DNA of 64,000 nucleotides from Bacteroidota bacterium (GTDB lineage: Bacteria; Bacteroidota; Bacteroidia; Chitinophagales; Chitinophagaceae), in assembly GCA_018268035.1 (NCBI GenBank), contig JAFDXI010000119.1, positions 100,715-164,714 of the forward strand, in the 5' to 3' direction. Below are positions 43,394 to 55,317 of the stretch, in pieces. Position numbers and translations under genes: made by a program. Within the stretch, counting starts at the first letter, position 1, and every line of letters begins with the position of its first letter. The notes below the pieces were generated by a model. That model saw only the letters and a list, made by a program, of their open reading frames with translations, was not told the DNA's origin and did no database searches.

Positions 43394-45403
43394 ATGATTT
43401 TGAAACAACTTGCAGTTTTTGTTTGTGGTATGTTTATTTCAGTATTTACATTCAGCCAGAAAAAAGACCCACTGATGAAATTTGGCAACGTTACGCCGGA
43501 TGATTTTAAACAGGATGTTTACAGTATTGATTCTTCTGCTGATGCAGTATATTTAGTAAGTGCCGGTTATTCCAAATATGAAGGCAATACCCAGGGATGG
43601 TTTTCTGTTGTTTATACTGTGCATGAAAAAATAAGACTGCTTCACAAAAAAAGTTTTGATGATTTGAGCAAAGTGAAAATTGGTTTATATGTGAATGGGT
43701 CTGATTATGAAAAACTGGATAATCTGGATGCTGCAACCTATAATCTTGAAAATGGAAATGTGGTAGTAACCAAAGTGGATAAGAACTCAATATTTGATGA
43801 TAAAGAAGGAGATTATAAAATTAAAAAATTCACTTTTCCCAATCTGAAAGAAGGCTCAATTATTGAATATACTTACACTACAATAAGCCCGTTTTACAGG
43901 GATTTGCCAACATGGTATTTTCAGGGCAATTATCCAAAATTAATTAGTGAGTTCACCGAGGAATCTCCGGAATTTTTTGATTTAGTGATGTTAAGGCAGG
44001 GTTATCTTACGCCGGAGCTTGATACGGTAATTTCAACTGCTGATAATTTTAGTGTAATTGAACAAGGCGGCGTTTCATCTAACAATACATATAATATCAG
44101 GAGCAGAACGATGAAGCATACCTGGCAATACAAAGACGTGCCCGGAATTAAAGAAGAAAGCTTTATAACTACTTTATCAAACTATGTTCAAAAAATAGAC
44201 TTCCAGTTTTCTGCTATTCGGTTTCCGAATACATCGCCTCAAACTTTCCTGAGCACTTGGGGGGAAACAGTTGATCAGTTAATGAAAAATGAAAGGTTTG
44301 GAGTGGACTTAGACCTGCCAAACGGATGGTTGAAAAATGATATTGAAACTGCTGAAGATAATGCAACCGATGCATTGACAAAAGCAAAAAATATTTATGC
44401 TTATGTGCGGGACAATTATAGCTGTACAGACCATGACACAAAATATTTGTCTCAGCCAATAAAGAAAACTCAACAATCAAAAAAAGGAAATGTTGCAGAT
44501 ATTAATTTGCTTTTAGTAGCAATGTTGAAAGTTGCTGGGTTTGATACCTATCCTGCACTGCTGAGTACAAGGGATAATGGAAGGGCCTTTGAAGCATATC
44601 CGATTATTTCAAAATTTAATTATGTAATAGCGCAAACAACTATTGACGGACAACAATATTTACTGGACGCTTCCCAACCTTCACTTGGATTTAATTTGTT
44701 GCCGGCTTATTGTTACAACGGTAGTGCCCGTTTGATTGCACCAACACCTGTTTTAATAAACTTATCACCGGATTCGCTACATGAACATGAAGTAACATCA
44801 TTGTTTTTGACTAATCAGGAAAATGGAGAAATCAAAGGCAGCTATAATCACATGATGAATACACTTCAGTCAATTGATATGCGGGATAAAATGAAGAAAA
44901 CAAATGCACAGGAATATTTCAACGAAGTGAAAAAAGGTTTTGGGTATGAAGTGAAAATGACCAACACAGCTATTGATTCACTTAATAAAAAAGAAATGCC
45001 GGTATCAGTTCGGTTTGATTTGTCATTTAAACCGGAAGAAGACATTATTTATTTCAACCCGATGATTGCGGATGCAGTATATACAAAAAATCCATTTCAG
45101 GCAGCAACACGATCATACCCTGTAGAAATGCCTTATTGCATTGATGAAACTTATATTCTGAACATGCAGGTGCCAACAGGTTATGTGGTAGATGAGCTAC
45201 CGAAATCAACCAGGGTTTTCTTAAACGGAAGTGATGGGATGTTTGAATACCTGATCCAGCAATCTGGCCAAGCAATACAAATGCGTTGCATTACAAAAAT
45301 TAATAGGGCAACATTTGAGTCTGTTGATTATGAAACACTGCGCAATTTTTTTGCTTATGTGGTTCAAAAAGAAAATGAACAGATTGTATTTAAAAAACAG
45401 TAG
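43394..45403 (+). CDS. DUF3857/transglutaminase-fold exported protein, catalytic residues missing
   Basis: This is a 669-residue exported protein. It has a signal peptide (LAVFVCGMFISVFTFSQ), a DUF3857 domain (about residues 35-230, ADAVYLVSAGYSKYEGNTQG, FPNLKEGSIIEYTYTT), a transglutaminase-like core (about 300-440) and a C-terminal DUF2569-like beta domain. In the core, the nucleophile position reads GNVADIN (Val367 where Cys is expected) and the His position reads FNYVIAQ (Tyr410), so it is probably not a protease or transamidase. It lies 2 bp upstream of a related gene whose triad looks intact. It may be a binding partner or scaffold on the periplasmic side. Confidence 0.85.
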   Translation: MILKQLAVFVCGMFISVFTFSQKKDPLMKFGNVTPDDFKQDVYSIDSSADAVYLVSAGYSKYEGNTQGWFSVVYTVHEKIRLLHKKSFDDLSKVKIGLYVNGSDYEKLDNLDAATYNLENGNVVVTKVDKNSIFDDKEGDYKIKKFTFPNLKEGSIIEYTYTTISPFYRDLPTWYFQGNYPKLISEFTEESPEFFDLVMLRQGYLTPELDTVISTADNFSVIEQGGVSSNNTYNIRSRTMKHTWQYKDVPGIKEESFITTLSNYVQKIDFQFSAIRFPNTSPQTFLSTWGETVDQLMKNERFGVDLDLPNGWLKNDIETAEDNATDALTKAKNIYAYVRDNYSCTDHDTKYLSQPIKKTQQSKKGNVADINLLLVAMLKVAGFDTYPALLSTRDNGRAFEAYPIISKFNYVIAQTTIDGQQYLLDASQPSLGFNLLPAYCYNGSARLIAPTPVLINLSPDSLHEHEVTSLFLTNQENGEIKGSYNHMMNTLQSIDMRDKMKKTNAQEYFNEVKKGFGYEVKMTNTAIDSLNKKEMPVSVRFDLSFKPEEDIIYFNPMIADAVYTKNPFQAATRSYPVEMPYCIDETYILNMQVPTGYVVDELPKSTRVFLNGSDGMFEYLIQQSGQAIQMRCITKINRATFESVDYETLRNFFAYVVQKENEQIVFKKQ

Positions 45404-45405
45404 TC

Positions 45406-47316
45406 ATGTACAAACGTCCATTCCTTTTAATTGCCTTATGTTTTTTATTTCAATTGATACAAGCGCAGGATTATTCTGTCTTTACAATACCAGACACCTT
45501 GATGAATAATGCCAATGCAGTGATCAGGTCAGATGAATACAGAATAACAATAAAAGATATTGACAAAGCAATCATCCACCATAAATATGTGATTACTGTT
45601 TTGAATGAAGCAGGCAACAAATATGCTGTATATCACAATACTTATAGTAAGCTGGTGAGTTTAAGTGATATAGATGGCAACCTTTATAATGCTGCTGGTA
45701 AACATTTGAAAAATATAAAGAAAAAAGATATTGCTGATTATATAGATGATAACCAGATGGCAATGGTAACAGACAAAAGGATAAAAGTGCACAGGTTTTA
45801 TTCAACAGATTATCCTTATACTGTGGAGTATGAAGATGAACAGGTTTTTGATGGTATTTTTTATTTGCCCTATTGGATACCTCAGATATCCAACTACTGT
45901 GCAGTGCAACAAAGCCGTTTTGTTGTTGAAACACCTGTTGATTATAAATTAAACTACAAGTCATTTCTTTATCCTGGTAAACCTTCTATTATCAATGATG
46001 GTAAAAAAATTACTTACGCATGGGAAGTGAAAAACCTGAAAACATTTGATGATGAAGATTTATCGCCTAATTGGGAAGAAATGACCACTGCAGTTTTTTT
46101 AGCGCCTGTTCATTTTAAAATTGAAAACTATGAAGGTCAAATGGATACCTGGCATAATCTTGGAAAATTTATAGCATCATTAAATGCAGGTAAAGATGTG
46201 TTGCCTGATAATGTGAAACAAGATGTACATCATCTCACTGATAATCTGAGTACGGCAAAGGAGAAAGCATTTGCATTGTATAATTATCTGCAAAAAAGCA
46301 CCAGATACATTTTGGTAAGTTTAGGTATTGGCGGATGGCAACCTTATGATGCAAATTATGTAGCAACAAAAAAATATGGAGATTGTAAAGCGCTTTCCAA
46401 TTATATGGTTAGTTTATTGAAAGAAGCCGGTGTCAAAGGTTATTATGTATTGATCAATGCTGATGAAACAGATCTTCATGGTTTGTGGGATGATTTTCCT
46501 TCTCCATTTTTTAATCATGCGATTGTTTGTGTGCCTGATGGTAAAGACACTTTATGGTTTGAATGTACCAGTCAAACTACAGCACCGGGTTATCTGGGTG
46601 CTTTTACCGGAAACCGTAAGGCGTTGATGATTGCTGACGACGGTGGCTACATTGTGCATACACCTGATTATAATTCTAAAGATAATATGCAGGTTCGTGT
46701 TGTGGCTGCATCCATTGACAGTGCCGGAAAACTTTCTGCTGTTTTAAATACAAGATATACCGGTGTTCAACAAGATATCCTGAATGCTATCATCAATGAG
46801 TTGGACAAAGAGTCTAAAGAAAAATTTTTAAACCGGGAACTAAACCTGCCAACCTATAAAGTCAATGACTCAAAATATATGGAATCAAAAGGCCTTATAC
46901 CTGAAGTGAATGAACAATTGGATATTTCTGCACTTTCTTATGCAACAATTTCAGGTAAAAGAATATTTATTAAACCTAATTTGTTTAATAAAACCGCATC
47001 TAAATATAATGAGAATGAAACAAGGCTCTTTGATATTGTACTTCCTTTTTCATTTCGTGATATTGATTCTATTGATATCAAAGTGCCATCAGGTTATGTT
47101 GCCGAAGCATTGCCAAAACCTGTAACAATCAGTAGTAAGTTTGGTAATTATTCTATCACTTATTCAGTTGAAAATGACAAAGTAAAAGTTGTCCGTGATT
47201 ATGAACGGACCTCAGGCCGTTTTCCTGCAAATGAATATAAAGAGTTTGCAACATTTAATAACAACATGTTTAAGGCAGACCGCAGTCAGGTAGTGTTGTT
47301 AAAAAATGGCGACTAA
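45406..47316 (+). CDS. DUF3857/transglutaminase-fold exported protein with intact Cys-His
   Basis: This is a 636-residue exported protein. It has a signal peptide (FLLIALCFLFQLIQAQ), a DUF3857 domain (about residues 40-220, VEYEDEQVFDGIFYLPYW) and a transglutaminase core with KKYGDCKALSNYMVSLLKEA (Cys327), SPFFNHAIVCV (His371) and LWFECTSQTTAPGYLG (an acidic residue completing the triad). The C-terminal beta domain resembles that of the upstream paralogue. It probably cleaves or cross-links a peptide or protein substrate in the periplasm. With the upstream catalytically dead member only 2 bp away, a paired complex is likely. Confidence 0.87.
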   Translation: MYKRPFLLIALCFLFQLIQAQDYSVFTIPDTLMNNANAVIRSDEYRITIKDIDKAIIHHKYVITVLNEAGNKYAVYHNTYSKLVSLSDIDGNLYNAAGKHLKNIKKKDIADYIDDNQMAMVTDKRIKVHRFYSTDYPYTVEYEDEQVFDGIFYLPYWIPQISNYCAVQQSRFVVETPVDYKLNYKSFLYPGKPSIINDGKKITYAWEVKNLKTFDDEDLSPNWEEMTTAVFLAPVHFKIENYEGQMDTWHNLGKFIASLNAGKDVLPDNVKQDVHHLTDNLSTAKEKAFALYNYLQKSTRYILVSLGIGGWQPYDANYVATKKYGDCKALSNYMVSLLKEAGVKGYYVLINADETDLHGLWDDFPSPFFNHAIVCVPDGKDTLWFECTSQTTAPGYLGAFTGNRKALMIADDGGYIVHTPDYNSKDNMQVRVVAASIDSAGKLSAVLNTRYTGVQQDILNAIINELDKESKEKFLNRELNLPTYKVNDSKYMESKGLIPEVNEQLDISALSYATISGKRIFIKPNLFNKTASKYNENETRLFDIVLPFSFRDIDSIDIKVPSGYVAEALPKPVTISSKFGNYSITYSVENDKVKVVRDYERTSGRFPANEYKEFATFNNNMFKADRSQVVLLKNGD

Positions 47317-47687
47317 AAATTATTGGTCAGCCTTTGATGTAACGAATCTTTATGTTATAGATTAATAACAAGCCAGCTTGCTTCAAATTCATTCTGTCTT
47401 TTTAATAGCATTGTGTTGACTGTTGCAATTTTTTGCATTGAAAAATAATTGACCGGTGTTCATCGTATCCACTCTTAAAATGTGGCGCTTTTTTCCCTAT
47501 TAAGTTTTTAAAATTCTAACAGGAAAACTTTTCAGTTTGTCCTGTTATCGCCTGTAATTATTTCATAAAATTTCGACTTTAAATGACATAGTTGCATATA
47601 AATTTTAGTAGCAATCTTGTGAATGATTTTTGCTGTTAATAAAAGATTACATTTAAAAATAATCCCCAAAGGAGATAATTAAAATAT
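47317..47687. other. 371-bp intergenic region before clpB
   Basis: No coding signal. It holds a stem-loop at 47517-47547, described separately, and a good ribosome-binding site (AAAGGAGA) 11 nt before the clpB ATG. No CIRCE element (TTAGCACTC with its inverted copy) is present. No convincing TAnnTTTG element was located. Confidence 0.6.
47517..47547. promoter_or_regulatory. Inverted repeat upstream of clpB
   Basis: TAACAGGA at 47517-47524 and TCCTGTTA at 47540-47547 are perfect inverted copies; inner AAAC and GTTT extend the stem, with one bulged G. It is not followed by a T run, so it is not an ordinary terminator. It lies 140 bp before the ATG. It may be an operator or mRNA leader element of the heat-shock gene. 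Function is inferred. Confidence 0.45.
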
Positions 47688-50306
47688 ATGAACTTAGGAA
47701 ACTTTACAATAAAAGCTGCTGAGGCGTTTCAACAGGCGCAACAAATAGCTTTTAATAATTCAAACCCGAATATTGAAACGGAGCATATCCTGAAAGCTTT
47801 GCTGGAACTGGAAGATTCTCCTGTTGAATACCTGTTGAAGAAAAATAATGTTACGCTCAATTTGCTTGACAGTAAACTGGATGAAGCATTGAATAAACTA
47901 CCAAAACAAAGCAGTGGTGAGGCAGCACAATCTATCAGCCGTGATGCCAACAATGTAGTGTTGCGGGCTGGTGCAGTGCTCAAACAATTTAATGATGAGT
48001 TTGTAACACCTGAACATTTATTACTGGCAATTGTGCAGGGCAATGATGCATCTGCAAAAATATTGAAGGAGGCAGGCCTGACTGAAAAAGGGCTTATTAC
48101 TGCAATTAAAGAATTGCGCAAAGGCGATACCGTCAGTTCACAGACACAGTCACAGGAATTCAATGCTTTGAATAAATATGCAAAGAATCTGAATGAAATG
48201 GCAAGACAAGGCAAGCTTGATCCTGTCATTGGCCGTGATGAAGAAATCCGCAGGACGCTGCACATTCTTTCCCGCAGGACAAAAAATAATCCTATCCTGG
48301 TGGGTGAGCCAGGTGTAGGTAAAACAGCAATTGCAGAAGGTATTGCACACAGAATTGTAAACGGCGATGTGCCTGAAAATTTAAAATCAAAAATTATTTA
48401 TGCACTTGATATGGGCCAGTTGATTGCCGGTGCCAAATATAAAGGTGAGTTTGAAGAAAGGTTGAAAGCTGTTATTAAAGAAGTAAGCAACAGTGATGGC
48501 GGCATCATACTTTTTATTGATGAAATTCATACGCTCGTTGGTGCTGGTGGAGGCGAAGGTGCAATGGATGCAGCAAATATTTTAAAACCTGCATTGGCTC
48601 GTGGTGAATTAAGGGCAATAGGCGCCACAACATTGAATGAATACCAGAAATTTTTTGAAAAAGATAAAGCGCTGGAACGCCGTTTTCAAAAAGTGATGAT
48701 TGATGAACCCAGCGTGGAAGATGCAATATCAATACTACGTGGTCTGAAGGACCGTTACGAAACACATCATCATGTGCGCATCAAAGATGAAGCCGTTGTG
48801 GCTGCAGTTGAATTATCCAACAGGTATATTACCGACAGGTTTCTTCCGGATAAAGCAATTGATTTGATTGATGAAAGCGCAGCCAAGCTAAGGCTTGAAA
48901 TGAATTCAATGCCTGAAGAACTGGATAATCTCGAAAGGCAGATCAGGCAGTTGGAAATTGAAAGAGAAGCTATTAAAAGGGAAAATGATGAGGTTAAATT
49001 AAAATCACTCAATGTTGAAATCAGTAATTTGAGTGTAGAGCGCGATACATTAAAAGCCAAATGGAAACAGGAAAAAGAACTTGTTGAAAAAATACAAAAT
49101 GCAAAAGCTTCCATTGAGCAATTAAAATTAGAAGCAGAACAGGCAGAACGCAATGGCGATTATGGAAAAGTAGCTGAAATACGTTATGGTAAAATAAAGG
49201 AACAGGAAAAAGTAATTGCTGATTTTACCAGGCAACTGGAAGAATACAGTAAGCAGGGAAAGAGGTTGATGAAGGAAGAAGTGGATGCAGAAGATATTGC
49301 TGAAAGCGTGGCAAAAGCTACAGGCATACCGGTAGCAAGGATGTTGCAGAGTGAGCGTGAAAAACTCCTGCACCTTGAAGATCATTTGCATGAAAGGGTA
49401 GTAGGCCAGGAAGAAGCTATTACAGCAGTGGCAGATGCCATCCGCAGGAGCCGTGCAGGTTTGCAGGATCCAAAAAAACCGATTGGCTCTTTTATATTTT
49501 TAGGTACTACAGGAGTTGGTAAAACAGAACTGGCAAAAGCGCTTGCGGAATATTTGTTTGATGATGAAAGCATGATGACCAGGATTGATATGAGTGAATA
49601 CCAGGAGAAACATACAGTATCCCGTTTGGTTGGAGCGCCTCCGGGTTATGTGGGTTATGATGAAGGCGGGCAATTGACAGAGGCTGTACGTCGCAAACCC
49701 TACAGCGTTGTATTGCTGGATGAAATTGAAAAGGCGCATCCTGATGTCTGGAATGTTTTATTGCAGGTGTTGGATGATGGCAGGCTGACAGATAACAAAG
49801 GCCGGGTAGTAAATTTTAAAAATACTATCATCATCATGACCAGCAACATAGGCAGCAACATTATCCAGGATGCTTTTGAAAATGTAACTGAAAAGAACGT
49901 TGATGAAGCAGAAGAAAAAGCAAAAGCTGAAGTGATGAATTTATTGCGTCAGACTATCAGGCCCGAATTCCTGAACCGTGTAGATGAAATTATCATGTTC
50001 CACCCGTTGATGAAAAAAGAGATAAAAAGTATTGTTACAATCCAGTTGAATCAATTAAAACATTTACTGGAAGAAAGTCATATACAACTTGAGTTCAGCG
50101 ATTATCTCATAGATTATTTAACTGAAAATGGCTTTGATCCACAGTTTGGTGCAAGGCCATTGAAAAGGTTGATTCAAAAACAAATCGTGAATCAGTTGAG
50201 TAAAAAAATATTGTCTGGTGATATTGATCAGTCTCACCCTGTGCTGGTGGATGTATTTGATAATGTTGTAGTTTTTAGAAATGAGGTTGCAGAGAAAGAG
50301 AAATAA
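47688..50306 (+). CDS. clpB: ClpB disaggregase
   Basis: This is an 872-residue AAA+ chaperone that pulls proteins out of aggregates with DnaK. It has the Clp-N domain (about residues 1-145), AAA1 with Walker [10 protein letters not shown] near 205 and Walker [16 protein letters not shown], the long coiled-coil M domain (about 405-525, rich in Glu and Lys) that distinguishes it from ClpC, AAA2 with Walker [10 protein letters not shown] (about 606; Thr replaces the usual Pro) and the C-terminal D2-small domain ending [11 protein letters not shown]. It has a strong ribosome-binding site. A stem-loop upstream and a terminator downstream (50337-50373) frame a single-gene unit. Confidence 0.96.
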   Translation: MNLGNFTIKAAEAFQQAQQIAFNNSNPNIETEHILKALLELEDSPVEYLLKKNNVTLNLLDSKLDEALNKLPKQSSGEAAQSISRDANNVVLRAGAVLKQFNDEFVTPEHLLLAIVQGNDASAKILKEAGLTEKGLITAIKELRKGDTVSSQTQSQEFNALNKYAKNLNEMARQGKLDPVIGRDEEIRRTLHILSRRTKNNPILVGEPGVGKTAIAEGIAHRIVNGDVPENLKSKIIYALDMGQLIAGAKYKGEFEERLKAVIKEVSNSDGGIILFIDEIHTLVGAGGGEGAMDAANILKPALARGELRAIGATTLNEYQKFFEKDKALERRFQKVMIDEPSVEDAISILRGLKDRYETHHHVRIKDEAVVAAVELSNRYITDRFLPDKAIDLIDESAAKLRLEMNSMPEELDNLERQIRQLEIEREAIKRENDEVKLKSLNVEISNLSVERDTLKAKWKQEKELVEKIQNAKASIEQLKLEAEQAERNGDYGKVAEIRYGKIKEQEKVIADFTRQLEEYSKQGKRLMKEEVDAEDIAESVAKATGIPVARMLQSEREKLLHLEDHLHERVVGQEEAITAVADAIRRSRAGLQDPKKPIGSFIFLGTTGVGKTELAKALAEYLFDDESMMTRIDMSEYQEKHTVSRLVGAPPGYVGYDEGGQLTEAVRRKPYSVVLLDEIEKAHPDVWNVLLQVLDDGRLTDNKGRVVNFKNTIIIMTSNIGSNIIQDAFENVTEKNVDEAEEKAKAEVMNLLRQTIRPEFLNRVDEIIMFHPLMKKEIKSIVTIQLNQLKHLLEESHIQLEFSDYLIDYLTENGFDPQFGARPLKRLIQKQIVNQLSKKILSGDIDQSHPVLVDVFDNVVVFRNEVAEKEK

Positions 50307-50336
50307 TCATTATGAAGTGATAAAAATTCAATAAAC

Positions 50337-50373
50337 AATAAAGGCCGTTTATAACTTATGAGCGGCCTTTATT
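50337..50373. terminator. Intrinsic terminator between clpB and the ABC-F gene
   Basis: AATAAAGGCCG and CGGCCTTTATT form a long stem with flanking A and T runs, able to act on both strands. The neighbouring genes are convergent. Confidence 0.85.
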
Positions 50374-50443
50374 AGTGAAATAAAATTTATGATTTTACTT
50401 TTTCACGAACAGCAGGAAATGTGTAAGTGAAAAATGCAGGTTG

Positions 50444-52508
<2,065 letters not shown>

Positions 52509-53819
52509 ATGATTTCAAAACTCAGTTCTGATGAAGTACTTAGCTTTCTAATTATTGTAAGTTTAATTTTAATTTCAGCAAGGGTGCTTGGTGAGGTATT
52601 CAGGAAGTTTAAACAACCTGCAGTGATTGGCGAAATTCTTGCTGGCATTTTGTTAGGGCCATCATTGATGGGGACTATCTCACCACAATTATTTCAAGAC
52701 ATTTTCACATCACATAATGGCGTTCCTTATAAAGCCTTTGACGGGCTTGCTCAAATTGGTATTATTTTACTAATGTTTATCGCAGGTTTTGAAGTTGATT
52801 TAAAGCAAATCCGTAAACAGGGAAAACAGGCTGCTTCCATCAGCTTTATGGGTTTGATATTTCCCTTTGCTTTAGGATTTGGCGCTGTATGGTTTTTTTA
52901 TGAAAAAATTTTTTCAACTTCAACTGCTATAAGCCCATCCATACCTGCAATGTTTTTCGGAACAGCTTTGTCCATAACTGCATTATCTGTTATTGCAAAG
53001 ATTTTACTGGATATGGATATCCTCCGGTCAAAAATCGGCAATCTTGTCTTGACTGCTGCTATGATTGATGATTTTCTTGGATGGATATTGTTTTCAATTA
53101 TTATGAAACTGATTAAGCCTGCTGAAGAAAGCGCAATCTGGCCAGTAACTATGGTTTTTATTTATACTGTTTTCATTCTTACAATTGGCAAGTGGTTGGT
53201 TGATAAAATTTTATTGATAGCAAATAAATTTTTATCAATAGGCGGATTGATTACAGTTGCTGTTGCATTGTGTTTACTGAGTGCAGTTTATACAGAATAT
53301 CTTGGTGTGCATAGTATTTTCGGCGCTTTCTTAATGGGCGTAGCTATCGGTGATTCTAAATTTTTCCCGGAGCGAATACAAAGTATTTTGCATCAGTTTG
53401 TCATTAATATTATTGCTCCATTATTTTTTGCATCAATTGGATTGAGGGTAAATTTTGTTACCAATTTCAATATTGAAATCGTTGCCATCATCCTGTTGAT
53501 TGCATGTATTGCAAAATTGATTGGGGCAGGGATTGGCGCACGCATGAGTGGCTTGAATAAAAATGAATCTTATGCAGTTGCATTCGGGATGAATGCAAGA
53601 GGCTCTCAGGAAATTGTTTTGGGGGCACTTGCTTTACAGGCAAAGATTATTGATGAGCCGATTTTTGTAGGCCTTGTCGTTATGACGATTGTGACAATTT
53701 TAATGGCAGGCCCTTTGATGAAATATTTTCTCAATAAAAATTCGGCAACAATTTCTGATAATAATGCTGAATCAAAAATCGGAGTTGATTCACTGGAAAG
53801 TTCTGCCGTTACAGGATAA
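52509..53819 (+). CDS. CPA2-family cation:proton antiporter, DD type
   Basis: This is a 436-residue integral membrane Na+ or K+:H+ antiporter with about 12 to 13 helices and no C-terminal TrkA domain. Features include KQPAVIGEILAGILLGPSL, ILLMFIAGFEVDLKQIRKQG (the helix 3-4 region), GTALSITALSVIAKILLDM and the ion-binding motif ILTAAMI-type DDFLGW with Asp187-Asp188. A GVHSIFGAFLMGVAIGD segment lies in the second half. The next gene is a tandem paralogue that differs at the DD motif. It probably handles pH or salt balance. Confidence 0.92.
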   Translation: MISKLSSDEVLSFLIIVSLILISARVLGEVFRKFKQPAVIGEILAGILLGPSLMGTISPQLFQDIFTSHNGVPYKAFDGLAQIGIILLMFIAGFEVDLKQIRKQGKQAASISFMGLIFPFALGFGAVWFFYEKIFSTSTAISPSIPAMFFGTALSITALSVIAKILLDMDILRSKIGNLVLTAAMIDDFLGWILFSIIMKLIKPAEESAIWPVTMVFIYTVFILTIGKWLVDKILLIANKFLSIGGLITVAVALCLLSAVYTEYLGVHSIFGAFLMGVAIGDSKFFPERIQSILHQFVINIIAPLFFASIGLRVNFVTNFNIEIVAIILLIACIAKLIGAGIGARMSGLNKNESYAVAFGMNARGSQEIVLGALALQAKIIDEPIFVGLVVMTIVTILMAGPLMKYFLNKNSATISDNNAESKIGVDSLESSAVTG

Positions 53820-53836
53820 AGATATAAATGGTATTG

Positions 53837-53869
53837 TTGTAGAGATAAACATTCCTTTTTATAAATTTG
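53837..53869 (+). promoter_or_regulatory. Putative promoter for the second antiporter
   Basis: TTG at 53837-53839 and TAAATTTG at 53862-53869 match the Bacteroidota -33/-7 pattern with 22-bp spacing. It would give a leader of about 55 nt before the ATG at 53931, so the second gene may be expressed on its own. Confidence 0.5.
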
Positions 53870-53930
53870 CCCGTTGTACATATCTTATTTTTGAATTGTG
53901 TAGTGAAAATTTCACTCAATAAGAAAAACC

Positions 53931-55208
53931 ATGGTTTCAAAACTCAGTCCTGAGGAAGTGTTGAATTTCCTCATTATTGTAAGTATAATATTAATACTAT
54001 CCCGTGTATTAGGTGAAATTTGCCGCCGGTTCAAACAGCCTGCAGTAATAGGCGAAATATTGACAGGAATCATTCTTGGTCCATCACTTTTAGGCGCTGC
54101 ATTTCCAAATCTGTTTAATGAAATTTTTATTTCGCAACCACGCTCTTATGCTGCTTTTGACGGCCTCGCTAATATGGGCATCATTTTATTAATGTTTATC
54201 GCCGGTTTTGAAGTTGATTTAAAACAAATCCGCAAACAGGGTAAGCCTGCGGCAGCTATTAGCATCATGGGTCTTGTGCTTCCATTTGCTCTGGGATTTG
54301 CCAGTGTATATTTTTTTTATGATACAATCTTTTCTGTTTCCACACACAGGAAAATGATCCCGGCAATGTTTATGGGTACAGCTTTATCCATTACAGCTTT
54401 ATCTGTGATAGCAAAAATTTTACTGGATATGAATATGCTGCGGTCAAAAATTGGCAACCTCATTCTTACTGCAGCAATGATCAATGACTTTTTGGGATGG
54501 ATATTATTTTCTATCATTATTCAACTGATTCAGTCTGGCAAACAGGAGGGCTCTGTTTTTTCAATTGGTTATGTCCTTTTATATACTGCCATTTTATTGA
54601 CAGCAGGCAGGTGGTTTGTTGATAAAATATTAATGGTCGCCAATAAATTTTTATCAATCGGTGTTATCATTACCATTGTTGTTTGCTTATGCCTGCTGAG
54701 TGCTGTGTTCACAGAATTTCTTGGAGTGAGAGGAATATTCGGGGCATTCTTAATGGGGGTTGCTATTGGCGATTCAAAATATTTCCCTGAAAGATTACAG
54801 CAAATATTACATCAATTCGTTGTCAATATCATTGCACCATTATTTTTTGCATCAATTGGTTTGAGGGTAAACTTTATTGCCAGCTTCGATGTGAAAGTTA
54901 TCCTCATTATAGTGCTCATTGGTTGCTTTGCAAAAGTGTTCGGCTCAGTAATCGGCGGCAGGATGAGTGGCCTCTCCAAAAATGAATCTTATGTTATAGG
55001 TTTTGGAATGAATGCACGTGGATCACAGGAAATAGTTTTGGGAGCATTGGCTCTGCAGGCAAAAATCATCAATGATCAAATATTTGTCGGCCTCATTATT
55101 ATGACTGTTGTTACTATCATTATGGCTGCACCTTTTATGAGACATTATATCAAAAAAGATAGTGATGCAAATGCAGTCAAGGATATGACTGTAGAGCCTG
55201 CAGTCTAA
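53931..55208 (+). CDS. CPA2-family cation:proton antiporter, ND type
   Basis: This is a 425-residue membrane antiporter, a clear tandem paralogue of the upstream protein, with near-identical helices (FKQPAVIGEIL, AGFEVDLKQIRKQGKPAA, FGMNARGSQEIVLGALALQA). The ion-binding motif reads MINDFLGW with Asn185-Asp186 where the neighbour has Asp-Asp. In CPA antiporters DD is generally linked with electrogenic and ND with electroneutral exchange, so the copies may differ in stoichiometry. It has its own promoter-like sequence. The substrate ion is not readable from sequence. Confidence 0.92.
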   Translation: MVSKLSPEEVLNFLIIVSIILILSRVLGEICRRFKQPAVIGEILTGIILGPSLLGAAFPNLFNEIFISQPRSYAAFDGLANMGIILLMFIAGFEVDLKQIRKQGKPAAAISIMGLVLPFALGFASVYFFYDTIFSVSTHRKMIPAMFMGTALSITALSVIAKILLDMNMLRSKIGNLILTAAMINDFLGWILFSIIIQLIQSGKQEGSVFSIGYVLLYTAILLTAGRWFVDKILMVANKFLSIGVIITIVVCLCLLSAVFTEFLGVRGIFGAFLMGVAIGDSKYFPERLQQILHQFVVNIIAPLFFASIGLRVNFIASFDVKVILIIVLIGCFAKVFGSVIGGRMSGLSKNESYVIGFGMNARGSQEIVLGALALQAKIINDQIFVGLIIMTVVTIIMAAPFMRHYIKKDSDANAVKDMTVEPAV

Positions 55209-55317
55209 AGTTTGTACACTAAATGATTTTTTTGTTTTCATTTGAATAAAAATGCCATTCTGATGAATGACTTTTTTGTTTTGTTCTTTTATTGCCTTAT
55301 GCAATTATTTTTGAATA

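Noticed and set aside
47317..47687. CIRCE or other HrcA operator before clpB
   Set aside because: The consensus TTAGCACTC with its inverted partner is absent; only the TAACAGGA repeat is present.
55306..55313. TATTTTTG as promoter of the PolX-family gene
   Set aside because: It lies only 5 nt before the ATG, so transcription would begin at or after the start codon.
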